Positions 10,101 through 20,709 of a stretch of 64,000 nt of DNA are shown here, one piece after another. Both the position numbers and the translations under genes were made by a program. The notes below the pieces were generated by a model that had not been told where the DNA came from, ran no database searches, and saw only the letters and a program-made list of their open reading frames with translations. Numbering within the stretch: position 1 is the stretch's first letter; the number at the start of each line of letters is the position of its first letter. The DNA is from Thalassoroseus pseudoceratinae (GTDB lineage Bacteria; Planctomycetota; Planctomycetia; Planctomycetales; Planctomycetaceae): contig NZ_JAALXT010000007.1 of the NCBI RefSeq assembly GCF_011634775.1, positions 186,001-250,000 of the forward strand, in the 5' to 3' direction.

Positions 10101-10272
10101 GGCCGCGGGAACGAATCTTGCAGATCGTTTTCGTGAGAAAACTCCTGGTGTGTGGGAGTATCAGCTTTCGAAGCCGATTTCAGTCCCCACAGGCACACTT
10201 CAAATCGCAATCGAAGATCAGCAAGGCAATAAAACTCAGATCGTCCGAACGCTCTCGAAGAACACTGAATAA
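7141..10272 (+). CDS. large exported di-heme beta-propeller protein resembling hydrazine synthase alpha subunit
   Basis: 1043 residues from the internal ATG at 7141, chosen because it opens a clear signal peptide (MLPSYRVLVFGLCC ... VRADD); the upstream in-frame ATG at 7066 adds a polar extension. The N-terminal half contains PD40/TolB-like blade repeats (GRIVFTSNRDGFRPP, GRIIFSSMESQG). Two c-type heme motifs follow: CGGCH near residue 675 and CAACH near residue 754. This order (propeller, middle domain, C-terminal hemes) is that of HzsA-type proteins, found widely in planctomycetes that do not perform anammox. No hydrazine synthase beta/gamma genes are nearby, so a hydrazine role is not claimed. 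A periplasmic redox function is likely. Confidence 0.75.
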   Translation: MLPSYRVLVFGLCCLSQSCFVSPVRADDEAEQRYPDPINLDVPHISTDPTVQYDYPIVYVRVPREGDDVVSKWPEIAHPVELDAGGDLMLLMPNGQEEVLVRGGDGSVTDPVVSLDGEWVFYSHIHDMTVNWAGKFPRGGADIYKIHLKTRKIVRLTHQKFTPNTGAADWSSDFVSKEDGKTYFDYGVFNMGPYPLPGGRIVFTSNRDGFRPPKHNGPTLQLFTMDTDGQNVECIGHLNVGMALHPVVLNDGRIIFSSMESQGLRSGLLWGLWTINPDGTGWAPVISAFDTGSAPNAFHFQTQLSDGSIIAEEYYNQNNSGFGAYVKLPPSVEAGYSAFGPGDLRDERNSPLRFGRFYNSKPKLYRLPFSPFGIESFTRFANNGEGPADYSQLEDRKSPAVGKFTHPSAAPNNHLLTVYTPGPANHQNGLKKPAIDGGIYLIKDGIPIDEPAEMRLIKNDPRYNEQFPRAVVPYQRIYGIKEPATIEPLANDGLLSPHLPEGTPFGLVGSSSLYKRESYPGGTVPEGSVTATFAGGRDANGYTALDPFNTSQNGASLNWFNQGSDAGVYDNEDIHAIRILAMEPTTDRHRGPNSGRRFRSHAMERLRILGEIPVRKFDENGKQPVDPDGHPDTSFLTKIPADTAFTFQTLDEQGMVLNMAQTWHQVRPGEVRHDCGGCHAHSQEPTEFSLTAAAKADYQVFDLTESTPLLTSQQNDESGRQWDADNSTGLANVPRGVVNVEYFRDVQPILQRSCAACHTSQDGKSPAGNLDLAADAERVNIPHKGQFPGTYYRLAMDQQAKFGHKPVIHNGTWRQTNASRYVRKFQSRRSLLVWKIFGERLDGWTNNDLPTARMPGDPDTLEQAGQPVPNTQTNRDKSDLDYRGSIMPPPDAVKSGKVKPLSEDDRLTLIRWIDLGCPIDLDYDPENPERIGFGWMCDDKRPTLTLAEPKLDQSKPLDRILIGAFDYGSGLDPASLNVVADFPIDDRAAGTNLADRFREKTPGVWEYQLSKPISVPTGTLQIAIEDQQGNKTQIVRTLSKNTE

Positions 10273-10333
10273 CAGATGTTTGGTTCGGGATGTTGCCTAG
10301 ATTTTCGTTGTGAAGCCGTGGGTGGCCTACCGA

Positions 10334-11887
10334 TTAATAGACCGGATTTGCTCGTGGGGTCGACGAATGGCGACCAATCTGAAGTTGCACCGGCAATTCT
10401 AGCGTGAGATGCTGTTCCCATTGATCAACGGGCACGTCCCAAGCTCGATGCCGGTATGGCTCCGTTAATGGCAGGATCCATTCCGAAAACCTCCAAGTCC
10501 TAGGCTCAGCTGCAAGATTGACCGAAGGATCAACCATCATCTGAGGTCTGCGGCCGTTCAAAGAAACTAGTGCTAGCACACGTACTTCCAAGTCACCATA
10601 ACCACGTGCCAACAAATCATTGTGGATGTGCTGACACATCTGATGAATCATCCGCGGATCCCGTGTGGCCACTGCATACTGCTTTCCATTCATGCCATGG
10701 TGTGCCGGGTTCGCACATTGAGTGATTCCGGTCTGAGGATCAGTGACGTAGATTCGCAATGCCGAGATTTTGCCTCGGACGAGCATATGCCAGGAAAAGT
10801 GATGTGCGTACTCGTTCCAACTTGGGTTTCCAGGAAGCACATAGTGCCGAAATGGCATTAGCACATGAAACAGCACAAAAGCCCCTAGGAAGCTAATGAG
10901 CATACGCTGTTGCCAACGCGGTGGAACATTCGTCGGTAATAGAGTCATCGGGCGATATCGTTGGAGACGAAACATCGCCCACAATCGGCGTGGCCAATCC
11001 GGTTCAAAGAAGACCGTCGTCGCCAACATCATCAACCAAGGGAAGATGCCGATCGGCCAGACCAGTGCATTCGTCAAATGAAATCCAATCGCTGTGATGA
11101 ACGCGATTTTTCGCGTCGGCTTCCACAATAGGGCCGGGACGATCGCCAAGTCGAAGATGAGTCCGCCCCAAACGAAGCATTGCACAAACCATTCTTCGGT
11201 GAACCATGGTCCGCCCACAAAAGGCGTATCGGCCTTGTTCGCCAATGCATAACGCATGGGCTGACCACGAAGCCAATCGCCGTTGAGTTTTGATATTCCG
11301 CCGAAGACATAGGGCAGGGCAATCACAAACCGCATGAGCCAAAGCGTCCAAACGGCCGTCTGCGGTGAGCGAATCTCGCGATGCAATAACGCATCGCAAG
11401 AAAACGCCTGGTTCGCCGGAAGCAGCGGAAGCAACAGGCTTAAAATCGTCACTAGGTAATAGTGATTCTGATAGTAAGTCTTATCGATAAGGAACACATA
11501 GGTAAATGCGAGAGCATACAGAAACGCTGCAAGTCGATAACGCAGCCCAATTGTGATCAATATCGACAGCAAAGCCAACACATAGAAATGGATATGCATT
11601 CCATGGAGGATGAACCCATCGAAATCAATCTTGACCGGCCAGGGTTTAATCCAGTCAAACCCATAGTACGTGAAGTGAAATGCCGGCAAGATATATTGGT
11701 AGTCAACGATCTGAAGAACAATATACTTGACGGCAAACCACGTCATAATGACGCCAAACGAAATGCGATAGACAATCAACCAATCGTTCGGCACCGGTTG
11801 ATAAAGCCGTTCCGTAAACGAACTCGCGAAACGAGTCCGCAAGCTATCACGGTCAGAAGCATTCGCAATGGATTCTGTATCACTCAT
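10334..11887 (-). CDS. HTTM-domain integral membrane protein (vitamin K-dependent gamma-carboxylase-like)
   Basis: 517 residues from the ATG at 11887, which has a GAAG about 10 nt upstream; an in-frame ATG at 11905 is the alternative. Several hydrophobic helices (residues about 25-290) form the HTTM region, and the segment YVFGGISKLNGDWLRGQPM matches the part of gamma-glutamyl carboxylase that holds the active-site base Lys. A hydrophilic C-terminal domain of about 170 residues follows. Bacterial HTTM proteins are widespread and their substrate is mostly unknown. It lies 66 nt downstream of the DUF839 gene on the same strand and may be co-transcribed with it. Convergent with the di-heme gene. 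Confidence 0.8.
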   Translation of the reverse strand: MSDTESIANASDRDSLRTRFASSFTERLYQPVPNDWLIVYRISFGVIMTWFAVKYIVLQIVDYQYILPAFHFTYYGFDWIKPWPVKIDFDGFILHGMHIHFYVLALLSILITIGLRYRLAAFLYALAFTYVFLIDKTYYQNHYYLVTILSLLLPLLPANQAFSCDALLHREIRSPQTAVWTLWLMRFVIALPYVFGGISKLNGDWLRGQPMRYALANKADTPFVGGPWFTEEWFVQCFVWGGLIFDLAIVPALLWKPTRKIAFITAIGFHLTNALVWPIGIFPWLMMLATTVFFEPDWPRRLWAMFRLQRYRPMTLLPTNVPPRWQQRMLISFLGAFVLFHVLMPFRHYVLPGNPSWNEYAHHFSWHMLVRGKISALRIYVTDPQTGITQCANPAHHGMNGKQYAVATRDPRMIHQMCQHIHNDLLARGYGDLEVRVLALVSLNGRRPQMMVDPSVNLAAEPRTWRFSEWILPLTEPYRHRAWDVPVDQWEQHLTLELPVQLQIGRHSSTPRANPVY

Positions 11888-11953
11888 AATATCGACTTCA
11901 AGCATGAGAATCCGAAGTCACTGCAACTGTTTGTTGACAGACTGATCGCCCGA

Positions 11954-13345
11954 TCAAAGTCCACGATCCGCCCAAGGCCCTGTAATCGCAAAGGTAATCC
12001 CTGGACTTTGCATGTTGACAAAGAGCCATTTTCCATCGGGGCTGAACGTGGCACCGGCCCATTCACTTCCGCGATAGTCACCCTTGATTCCGTTTCGCTC
12101 GCCATTCAAAACCGCATTGTTGGCTGCGAATGAGAACAACTGCCCATCTGGAGTTAGACCATGTAAGCGTTGAGGAACCAAATCACCATCTTCGCAAAGT
12201 ACCATCCCACCACGAGGACTAACTGCAATGTTGTCCGGACTATCAAGCACTTCTGTTGCCGGTGATTCAAACACCAATGCCAATTGATCTTCCTGAGGGT
12301 TATAAGACCAAATCTGACCGCTCCCGGTACGTCCGCCACTCGTCGAAACAAAATAGATCAAGCCGTTCCCATACCAACAGCCTTCGAGTCGTGCGAACCG
12401 CGTGCCCCCCTTTTGACGTCCTTGATTGAAGACCCCTAAAGCGTCCTCAGTGCCTGGCGTGTGAGCGCGTCGGGGATCATCAATTTTGACCCATTCGCAA
12501 TCGAACGTTGCTCCGCGATTCACGCCGCCGCCCAAGTCTGCCTGCTTCGGCACTTTGAGCATTTCGAGTGTACCACCGGCCGACAACTTCCCCGGTGTCT
12601 TGGGGATGAACCGATAGAAGCCGGCCGTTCCTCGGTCTTCGGTTTCATAGACAATTCCCGAATCCGGATCGACAGCAACCGCCTCGTGCACAAACCGCCC
12701 CATATCGTGTAGCGGTTCTGCCACGGCGTTTCCGCTTGCGGGAACCTCAAATATCCAGCCATGGGTTTCTTGATAAGCCAGTTTCTTGCCGTCATCAATA
12801 CTACCCGGCCCAAGCACAGTTTCTTCGCAGGATAGCCACGTTCCCCACGGTGTTGGCCCTCCTGCACAGTTCCGGACCGTGCCGCCCAAACTCGGCTGAG
12901 CAGATCGCCATTCACCGACGCGGGTATCGAACTGCAAATTCATGCAACCCCCACCAGCTCGATGATCATAGACAATCGTCTCTTCCCCGAAGGCACCATT
13001 ATCCGAACTTCGTTCGTGGTTGCGACAGAGCGTCACCACGCCCTCGTCATCCATCGAGATCACAGCCATTCCGTCGTGAGCCGAAGGCGTCCGCGTGCCG
13101 TCGTCAATTTGATCGTGAGTCCAACCAAACGTGCGATAGCGGAAACCCTCTGGCAACTGAATGAGTTTCAATCCAGTTGACTCGTCCTTGACTGGCCGAA
13201 GCGGACCATAGCCGATTGTCCGGGCATCATTCTTGGCCGCGCGAGCTGTTAACGCATCAAACGCCCCGACAACGGATGCCGATCCAATCGCAGCACTACT
13301 GACACGCAGAAAATCTCGTCGAGAAAACGGCTCTTGGTGATCCAT
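11954..13345 (-). CDS. Tat-exported DUF839 (PhoX-like phosphatase) protein
   Basis: 463 residues from the ATG at 13345, which follows AAGGA by 7 nt and starts directly before a twin-arginine signal (SRRDFLRVSS plus a hydrophobic stretch). The body carries DUF839/PhoX-type motifs: TPSAHDGMAVI, CRNHERS, GGTVRNCAGGPTPWGTWLSCEE, RFVHEAVAVDPDSGIVYETED and SPDNIAVSPRGG. PhoX enzymes are Ca/Fe-dependent periplasmic alkaline phosphatases; many planctomycete DUF839 members have no tested activity. The phosphatase role is therefore inference. The upstream 466-nt gap separates it from a divergent DUF1559 gene, so it is probably the first gene of a unit with the HTTM gene. Confidence 0.85.
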   Translation of the reverse strand: MDHQEPFSRRDFLRVSSAAIGSASVVGAFDALTARAAKNDARTIGYGPLRPVKDESTGLKLIQLPEGFRYRTFGWTHDQIDDGTRTPSAHDGMAVISMDDEGVVTLCRNHERSSDNGAFGEETIVYDHRAGGGCMNLQFDTRVGEWRSAQPSLGGTVRNCAGGPTPWGTWLSCEETVLGPGSIDDGKKLAYQETHGWIFEVPASGNAVAEPLHDMGRFVHEAVAVDPDSGIVYETEDRGTAGFYRFIPKTPGKLSAGGTLEMLKVPKQADLGGGVNRGATFDCEWVKIDDPRRAHTPGTEDALGVFNQGRQKGGTRFARLEGCWYGNGLIYFVSTSGGRTGSGQIWSYNPQEDQLALVFESPATEVLDSPDNIAVSPRGGMVLCEDGDLVPQRLHGLTPDGQLFSFAANNAVLNGERNGIKGDYRGSEWAGATFSPDGKWLFVNMQSPGITFAITGPWADRGL

Positions 13346-13811
13346 GAGAAAGTCCTTGTTGTGATTACCAACGGAGAAGGTGTCATCATGACAGCGATGT
13401 GCCAAACACATGCACTAGGTTTTCATTCTTCGAGTCGTTTCTCAAGCCCAGAGTGTCTTGAAACTCAAAACTCATCGAATGTTTTCACAACCCTCATATT
13501 TCAGCAACTATTAAGGGATGACGTGTTTGTTGAAAATGCGATGAACTTGCGAAATCTGACGTTGTATATCCAAAGCCTGCCGATAGCATCGCCGGAAACA
13601 CACCAGCGCTACCCTGCCATTTTCTAATTGTTGATGACTCGATAGTCCCGAGTTCAGTTCTGACTGCTAACGTTGTGGATAACGAGACACAATGGCGGCA
13701 CCTCTTACCAACTTGCGTATTGAGGCTTGTGAAGAACGGAACCAACAACGTCTTTTTGAACATCATGTCGGTGTTCGTGTTCGACCGTCGTATTAACAGG
13801 AGATTTGAAGG
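13346..13811. promoter_or_regulatory. intergenic region between divergent genes
   Basis: 466 bases with no credible coding frame. The leftward DUF839 gene and the rightward DUF1559 gene are both transcribed away from it. I see AGGAG and GAAGG just before the DUF1559 start (13798-13811) but no clear operator, hairpin or RNA gene elsewhere. Confidence 0.4.
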
Positions 13812-14750
13812 ATGAATCTGCGTCGTCTTGGTTTTACTCTCATTGAACTACTAGTCGTGATAGCAATCATTGCGATTCTCATTGCTCTACTTTTGCCGGC
13901 TGTACAACAGGCTCGGGAGGCTGCCCGTCGAACCCAATGCAAGAATAACCTGAAGCAGATTGGACTCGGGCTACACAACTACCATGATACGTTCCAACGC
14001 TTTCCTTGGGGGATTGCAACCGACGTTGACGACAGCGCAGGATTTGATGACGACGGATATAGTTTCTTCGCTCATATCCTTCCATTCATCGAGCAGAAAG
14101 CGTTGTTCGAACAAGTAAATCCGCAGTGCACCGCTGGGGTCTTAAGAACCTATTACGACAATAACGGCGGAACTCCTGGCACGACTATTCCAGGTGGTGA
14201 TATCGTGATCCCAGCGTACAAGTGCCCCTCGTCAACACTACCTGAAATCGTTCCCGAAACTTGGGCTATTCCTGGTGGTCCCAGTGGGTCGATGCGAGCT
14301 TTGTCCGTTGGTTATGCCACAACTGACTACAAAGGTGCGGGCGGAAGCTGTAACGGCGACAACGGAATGCTACACAAGCGAGCGGAAGTTCTCCAAGGAC
14401 GTCGAATTGCCGACGTGACCGATGGAACGAGCAACACAGTCTTCGTTGGTGAATCCGCCTATGTCTCCGATGGCCAGGACTGGCCAACTTGGATTGGCGC
14501 CACGGGCAGTGATGAGTCAAACCGATTCAACGGACGGACATCCGCTCCCATTAATGCCGGAGTCAACCCGAACAATATGTACAACGCGGTCAGTGATGAC
14601 AGTGCTTTTAGCTTCCATACAGGCGGTGCCCAGTTCCTATTCGTTGACGGATCGGTCAAGTTCATTACAGAGAACATCGACAACACTCATAACGGATCGT
14701 GGTGTGCGCTCAACGGCATCAACGATGGTATCGTCATCGGCGAGTACTAG
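13812..14750 (+). CDS. DUF1559 pilin-like protein with N-terminal methylation motif
   Basis: 312 residues. The N-terminus is a type IV pilin/pseudopilin prepilin motif ([20 protein letters not shown]), processed after Gly with Phe as new N-terminus, followed by the planctomycete signature [19 protein letters not shown]. The C-terminus holds the DUF1559 H-x9-DG element ([14 protein letters not shown]). Such proteins are present in dozens to hundreds of copies in planctomycete genomes and are thought to be surface or pseudopilin-like; their function is not established. AGGAG and GAAGG lie before the start. The next gene encodes a small lipoprotein, an arrangement repeated at 36-37.6 kb. Confidence 0.95.
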   Translation: MNLRRLGFTLIELLVVIAIIAILIALLLPAVQQAREAARRTQCKNNLKQIGLGLHNYHDTFQRFPWGIATDVDDSAGFDDDGYSFFAHILPFIEQKALFEQVNPQCTAGVLRTYYDNNGGTPGTTIPGGDIVIPAYKCPSSTLPEIVPETWAIPGGPSGSMRALSVGYATTDYKGAGGSCNGDNGMLHKRAEVLQGRRIADVTDGTSNTVFVGESAYVSDGQDWPTWIGATGSDESNRFNGRTSAPINAGVNPNNMYNAVSDDSAFSFHTGGAQFLFVDGSVKFITENIDNTHNGSWCALNGINDGIVIGEY

Positions 14751-14889
14751 AGCAAGGCTCGTTTTCGTGTTGCGTCGAATGCGGTGTATTCTTCGGAAAA
14801 CGCCGGCTATCGAACGCCACACACGAACAAAATAAGTCTAGCAGCCGTTGTGCATTTTTCTATGACCACTAGCCCTGATGGGATTCTCA

Positions 14890-15342
14890 ATGTCTAGAAG
14901 GTATTACTCATTCCTAGTTGGCTTAACAGCCCTGTGCGGGCTAGGCTGTGGCGGCGGAACGGACGAGTTCCCTGTTGCCGAAGCCACCGGCCAAGTTCTT
15001 TGTGAGGGGAAACCGGTCGCGAACGTTCGTGTTTGGTTCAGCCCCAAAGCCACCGGAAACTCAGCAAATTCCGGAAAACAAGGTAACGCTGTCACCGACA
15101 CCGAAGGTCGTTTTGTGGTCTCGACATATGAAACAGAGGACGGTGCCGTCATTGGTTCGCATGAGATCACAGTGTCTCGTACCGGCGAAACGACTGATTG
15201 CCCCTGTGCACTCGACATGGCTCAACCTGTCAAGGTCGTCGAGGTCGCGGACGGTGAAGACAATGACTTTACGATTGAGCTTCCAAAAGCGCGACCGGGT
15301 CGCCGAGGGCAATCGGCAGTCCAGGAAGATGAAGACGATTAG
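14890..15342 (+). CDS. small lipoprotein with carboxypeptidase-regulatory-like (Ig-type) domain
   Basis: About 150 residues. The second in-frame ATG (14890) starts a good lipoprotein signal ending in the lipobox LGC near residue 20, and GGGA lies about 7 nt before it; the ATG at 14878 is the alternative. The mature part (TGQVLCEGKPVANVRVWFSP ... TDTEGRFVVSTY ... GSHEITVS) has the short beta-sandwich pattern of carboxypeptidase-regulatory-like domains seen in planctomycete lipoproteins paired with DUF1559 genes. The tail is charged (RPGRRGQSAVQEDEDD). It is probably co-transcribed with the preceding DUF1559 gene (139 nt upstream) and anchored in the envelope. No enzymatic residues are apparent. 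Confidence 0.8.
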   Translation: MSRRYYSFLVGLTALCGLGCGGGTDEFPVAEATGQVLCEGKPVANVRVWFSPKATGNSANSGKQGNAVTDTEGRFVVSTYETEDGAVIGSHEITVSRTGETTDCPCALDMAQPVKVVEVADGEDNDFTIELPKARPGRRGQSAVQEDEDD

Positions 15343-15583
15343 AGATTCATCTTCGGAACGTTGGCGGCCAACAGGTCGTTCTTTACAAACTCGCCTGTCG
15401 ATCCATCTACCGACGAGAGGGGCTGTCGATCTCTATGTTGGTTGCTCAATACTAGTCAGTGCTGCTCACAATTTGATATACTCTGATCTCATAGTCACAG
15501 TTCAGCGAATGCGTTTCTACCCTTGATGCGTGTCACCCCCTGAACCTTGGCTGCATGGGCTAAAACTTTTTTGAGGTTCAATG

Positions 15584-17062
15584 ATGCTTTGTCTGTCGAA
15601 ACGACAATGTTCGATTTTTACCGCTCTTTGTTTCTTGCATATGGCCAGTGCTGCAAGCTACTCGCAAGAACGGGAGCCAAAACCACAGGAGGGGTATCAG
15701 GGGATGGTGGTCGAGCCGACTCTACCGGTGGCTACCGACGTCCCCGATCGGATTCTTGTCTCTTGGAGTCGTAACCCTGCGACATCGTTTTCCGTCACTT
15801 GGAGAAGCAAAGCTGGTGCCGATGCCGTTGCGGAAATCGCCGAGGCGACCAAAGGACCACAATTCTTGAAGAACGTCGAACGAGCCAAAGGTGAAACTTC
15901 CAAGTTGAAGACAAACCTTGGCGTGGTTCATATGCACGCTGCCACGTTCGATGGACTCAAGCCGGATACGTTATATACCTATCGTGTCGGCTCGAAACGA
16001 ACGCGACCACTTGCGAAAGAATTCGCCGGTTCTCAGCACGCCGACTCTGTTGATTACGCCTGGAGCGAATGGTTTCAGGTTCGCACGGCGAAAAAGTTCG
16101 ACAAGAAGGTTTCACCCGCTCGCTTCGTCTATGTGGGCGACGCCCAGAATGACGTTAAGAGTCTATGGTCGCGGTTGATTCGAGAGTCATTCCGCGATGC
16201 TCCACGCATGACTTTCATGTTGCACGCCGGCGATCTCATCAATCGTGGTAACAATGATCAGGAGTGGGGGGAGTGGTTTCACTCCGGTGATTTCATTTTC
16301 GCCACTGTCCCGCAGATCGCCATCCCTGGCAACCATGAATACGATCGTGATCCGTTCCACCCGAATTACGAGAAGAACCCTGGTGAACGCTACTTGACCC
16401 GTCGTTGGGCGCAACGATTTGAATTCCCGAAAAACGGCCCGAAAGGAATGACCGAGAACGTCTACTACATTGATGTTCAAGGAATTCGAATTATCGGCCT
16501 CGATTCCCGTAGCAATGAAGTGGAACTCCAGGCGAAGTGGTTGGAGGGAGTTTTGAAAAACAACCCCAACCGATGGACCATCGTCACTCATCACCATCCC
16601 GTTTACTCGACAAGCCGCGGACGCGACAACCCTCAACTCCGCAAGTATTGGCAGCCTTTGTACGAGAAGTACGGCGTTGACCTTGTCCTGCAAGGGCATG
16701 ACCACAGTTACGGTCGGTCCGCTCCGCTCGCCGTCCACGATCATGATCACGAGCACGGTCACAACCATGACCATGCGGGAGAATCCAACGTCGCCACTGG
16801 CTTACGTGTCGCCGATTCCAAAGGCCCGGTTTACGTCGTTTCCGTGAGCGGACCTAAAATGTATTCGCTCAAAGATTACTCGAAAGGCGAAAACCCGTTC
16901 GAGAAACACATTGCCAACACGCAACTGTATCAGGTGATCGATATCAACCACGATGCGTTGAGCTATGCGGCCAAGACTCCGACTGGCGAAACCGTCGATC
17001 ATTTCCACATCGTCAAAGACGCTAAGGGAGATTCGACGTTTATGGATCACCACGATCACTAA
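15584..17062 (+). CDS. secreted purple-acid-phosphatase-like metallophosphoesterase with His-rich insertion
   Basis: 492 residues. Of two adjacent ATGs the second (15584) has GAGG at better spacing. A signal peptide (ending near AASYSQ) is followed by an FN3-like N-terminal domain of purple acid phosphatases ([20 protein letters not shown]). The catalytic domain shows [30 protein letters not shown] and [10 protein letters not shown] in the correct order for a two-metal centre. Directly after the last motif comes a His/Asp-rich stretch ([13 protein letters not shown], about residues 385-397), and the C-terminus ends MDHHDH. These may bind extra metal, for example zinc in the periplasm; this is inference. 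A clear intrinsic terminator follows. Confidence 0.9.
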   Translation: MLCLSKRQCSIFTALCFLHMASAASYSQEREPKPQEGYQGMVVEPTLPVATDVPDRILVSWSRNPATSFSVTWRSKAGADAVAEIAEATKGPQFLKNVERAKGETSKLKTNLGVVHMHAATFDGLKPDTLYTYRVGSKRTRPLAKEFAGSQHADSVDYAWSEWFQVRTAKKFDKKVSPARFVYVGDAQNDVKSLWSRLIRESFRDAPRMTFMLHAGDLINRGNNDQEWGEWFHSGDFIFATVPQIAIPGNHEYDRDPFHPNYEKNPGERYLTRRWAQRFEFPKNGPKGMTENVYYIDVQGIRIIGLDSRSNEVELQAKWLEGVLKNNPNRWTIVTHHHPVYSTSRGRDNPQLRKYWQPLYEKYGVDLVLQGHDHSYGRSAPLAVHDHDHEHGHNHDHAGESNVATGLRVADSKGPVYVVSVSGPKMYSLKDYSKGENPFEKHIANTQLYQVIDINHDALSYAAKTPTGETVDHFHIVKDAKGDSTFMDHHDH

Positions 17063-17115
17063 CGGTGGACCAACACGAAGTCTCTGAGTGAAGAGCTTTG
17101 TATGGCGAACCATCG

Positions 17116-17147
17116 AAATCGCTCCCGGTATTCGGGGGCGATTTTTT
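17116..17147 (+). terminator. intrinsic terminator after the phosphoesterase gene
   Basis: An inverted repeat AAATCGCTCCCG / CGGGGGCGATTT (one T-G pair) with loop GTATT is followed immediately by a T run. This is a textbook Rho-independent terminator 54 nt after the stop codon. Confidence 0.85.
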
Positions 17148-17364
17148 ATGTGACCCGGAATAGTGAACCGGCGTACGCACCGTTTCGTTGATATACCGGT
17201 CGGATTCAATTACAAAATTGGAACAGGCAATAGAGTCGGAGCTTCAAAAACGAGGATTCCTGGGAATTTCAATTTTTGAAGCCCCAAACCGCTGGCGTTC
17301 TTTTTACAATGAGTAATTCGCCAGATTGCCAAACGACCCCACCATCCAATGGAGACCATTCCCA

Positions 17365-18816
<1,452 letters not shown>

Positions 18817-18915
18817 CGGCCGTTTCAGCCGAGTGTAAGTTTGGTGTCAGCGTCTGATGGCCGGGTTTTTGTGAATCCCCAGTCATCGGACGCGACGCTC
18901 ATCATACGCTTTGGT

Positions 18916-20709
18916 TTAGTTCCGCGCGATGGCTTCGTGGATGAACCGCAGGAATCCCTTGGCAAGATGGCGATCGGCGGTAAACTGACGACGAGCCGCG
19001 CTGAGAGACTCGACGCTGCGTTCAAGCCAGTAAGCGTTGTCGGTGGCGAGCCGATTCAACTCGTGAACGAGTTCGTCGGTATCGTCGCAAACGATGATGC
19101 CGGAAACATCATCGAGGAATGTTCGCTCGCAGGTCAGCCGATCCACAACGACGGGTGTGCCCATCGCCATGGATCGCAATACGCAAAAACAACGAATCCC
19201 GTTATCCTTGATGTGGACGGTCGCCCTGGATTTCGCCATGGTTGGCAAATCATGCACGAGCCCATCTGGGTTACCGTTGCCAAAGACTTTGACTCGCTGA
19301 TTCGCCAGTCCCTTGTTGACACGCTCCAGCCGTGCCCAGGAGTCTGGCCACGATTGCCGGTATTTGTGGATGTAGGATGCCAATCCCGATCGCTTGTTCG
19401 GGTCGAGCGAAACTGGCGGTAGATTCTCCCAATCCAAAAGTTTTCGAGTGTGAAACGTGTTGCATGACGACATGATTTCCAACGCTCTGCGGCTGGGACC
19501 CATGAAGTGCTTGATGTTGAGTTTCTTAAGCGCCTCAAAGATGTTATTGCCATGCCGCACAATTAACGGCACATGCGGATTGTACCCTCGCAGATGTCTC
19601 TCGAACTGCTGCACTTGGGCATCTGTAGTGACAATGACCGCTCCATACACACTTTGTCGCAGACGTTGAATGATGGCTTCATCGTCAGGCGAACCAACGC
19701 CGAGTTTTCCAAGCCGGTTTCGCTCCGAGTCGCTCATGGTTGTTCTGACGAGCCGACTCTTTGGAGGGCCGATGTCGAGAGGAACGCCGGAAGCACGACA
19801 CAGCTCGGCAATCTCCACGGACGAATCGCCGTGCATCGAAAAGAACAAGACCGACGGGGTCGGACGGGAATCAACCGTCGTGGCGAAAGCTCGTTTCTTG
19901 ATGTGATAGCCGCGGTTGAGAAGTCGGTGTAAAGCAACACGGTCCTCGTGTGTGAAGATGGCGTTGTACTGTTCTTTGTGACCATCATCGGGATTTCGAA
20001 TCGGCTCCAGAGCTTGGCCGTTGAGCGTCCAACCCTGATACCCCAACTCATCCATAAGTGCGAAGAGTTCCTGTGTGTTGCTGCCCATCTCGCGAAGAAA
20101 TCGGTCTGTCACTTCGAGAACAATAGTCGGACGCCATCGTCGCAATGTCCGACGCATCCCATGCAGAGCCTGCACCTCGGCCCCTTCGATATCCAGTTTG
20201 ATCACATGCACCGGTCGGTCACTCGGGATTTCATCCCATTGTCGTAACTCGACCGGGTAATTGGTCGCAGATTGAGAGATTGGACGAAGTGACGAGATGC
20301 CAGTATGGTTTTGCGGACCTTCGTAGAACCGTGCGGTTCCATGGCCGTCCGAGAGTGCATACGGCAACACATTCACGCACTGCCGATGCGGAAGAAGTTG
20401 GACATTCTCCTGTAGAAGTTTCCGGACCGACCGTGCCGGCTCGAACGCGGTCACGGTTCCCGATGGTCCAACGCATTCGGCCGCCAAGAGCGTGAAGTAT
20501 CCGATGTTCGCGCCAGCATCGACAAAGTGGTTCCCCGGTTTAAGCAGGTTTGTGATCAGCCGACTCACCGCCCCCTCGAATTCACCACACTGAGCAATAA
20601 TTTGGCTACAACGATCGTGCTGATACGCTTTGATCACGAACCCAAAATTCGTTTGAGCCAAAATGTACGGCTCAGAGGTTGCCTGGGCCACGTTATCCAC
20701 TCCGTTCAT
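18916..20709 (-). CDS. FkbM-type methyltransferase fused to a glycosyltransferase-like domain
   Basis: 597 residues from the ATG at 20709, chosen because it forms an ATGA overlap with the stop of the upstream glycosyltransferase; the frame continues to 20838 but that part overlaps the neighbour. Residues about 35-245 are an FkbM SAM-dependent methyltransferase: FVDAGANIGYFTLLAAE is the SAM-binding glycine motif, AFEPA the acidic strand, IKLDIEGAE the conserved post-motif. Residues about 285-595 look like a GT-B-type glycosyltransferase C-terminal half (VFGNGNPDG, RCFCVLRSMAMGTPVVVDRL, DTDELVHELNRL). O-methylation plus glycosyl transfer in one chain suggests capping or decoration of a surface glycan. 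Last gene of a four-gene operon. Confidence 0.8.
   Translation of the reverse strand: MNGVDNVAQATSEPYILAQTNFGFVIKAYQHDRCSQIIAQCGEFEGAVSRLITNLLKPGNHFVDAGANIGYFTLLAAECVGPSGTVTAFEPARSVRKLLQENVQLLPHRQCVNVLPYALSDGHGTARFYEGPQNHTGISSLRPISQSATNYPVELRQWDEIPSDRPVHVIKLDIEGAEVQALHGMRRTLRRWRPTIVLEVTDRFLREMGSNTQELFALMDELGYQGWTLNGQALEPIRNPDDGHKEQYNAIFTHEDRVALHRLLNRGYHIKKRAFATTVDSRPTPSVLFFSMHGDSSVEIAELCRASGVPLDIGPPKSRLVRTTMSDSERNRLGKLGVGSPDDEAIIQRLRQSVYGAVIVTTDAQVQQFERHLRGYNPHVPLIVRHGNNIFEALKKLNIKHFMGPSRRALEIMSSCNTFHTRKLLDWENLPPVSLDPNKRSGLASYIHKYRQSWPDSWARLERVNKGLANQRVKVFGNGNPDGLVHDLPTMAKSRATVHIKDNGIRCFCVLRSMAMGTPVVVDRLTCERTFLDDVSGIIVCDDTDELVHELNRLATDNAYWLERSVESLSAARRQFTADRHLAKGFLRFIHEAIARN

Noticed and set aside
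7141-10272. Evidence for anammox metabolism
   Set aside because: Only an HzsA-like protein is present; no beta/gamma subunits or other anammox genes lie nearby and homologs are common in heterotrophic planctomycetes.
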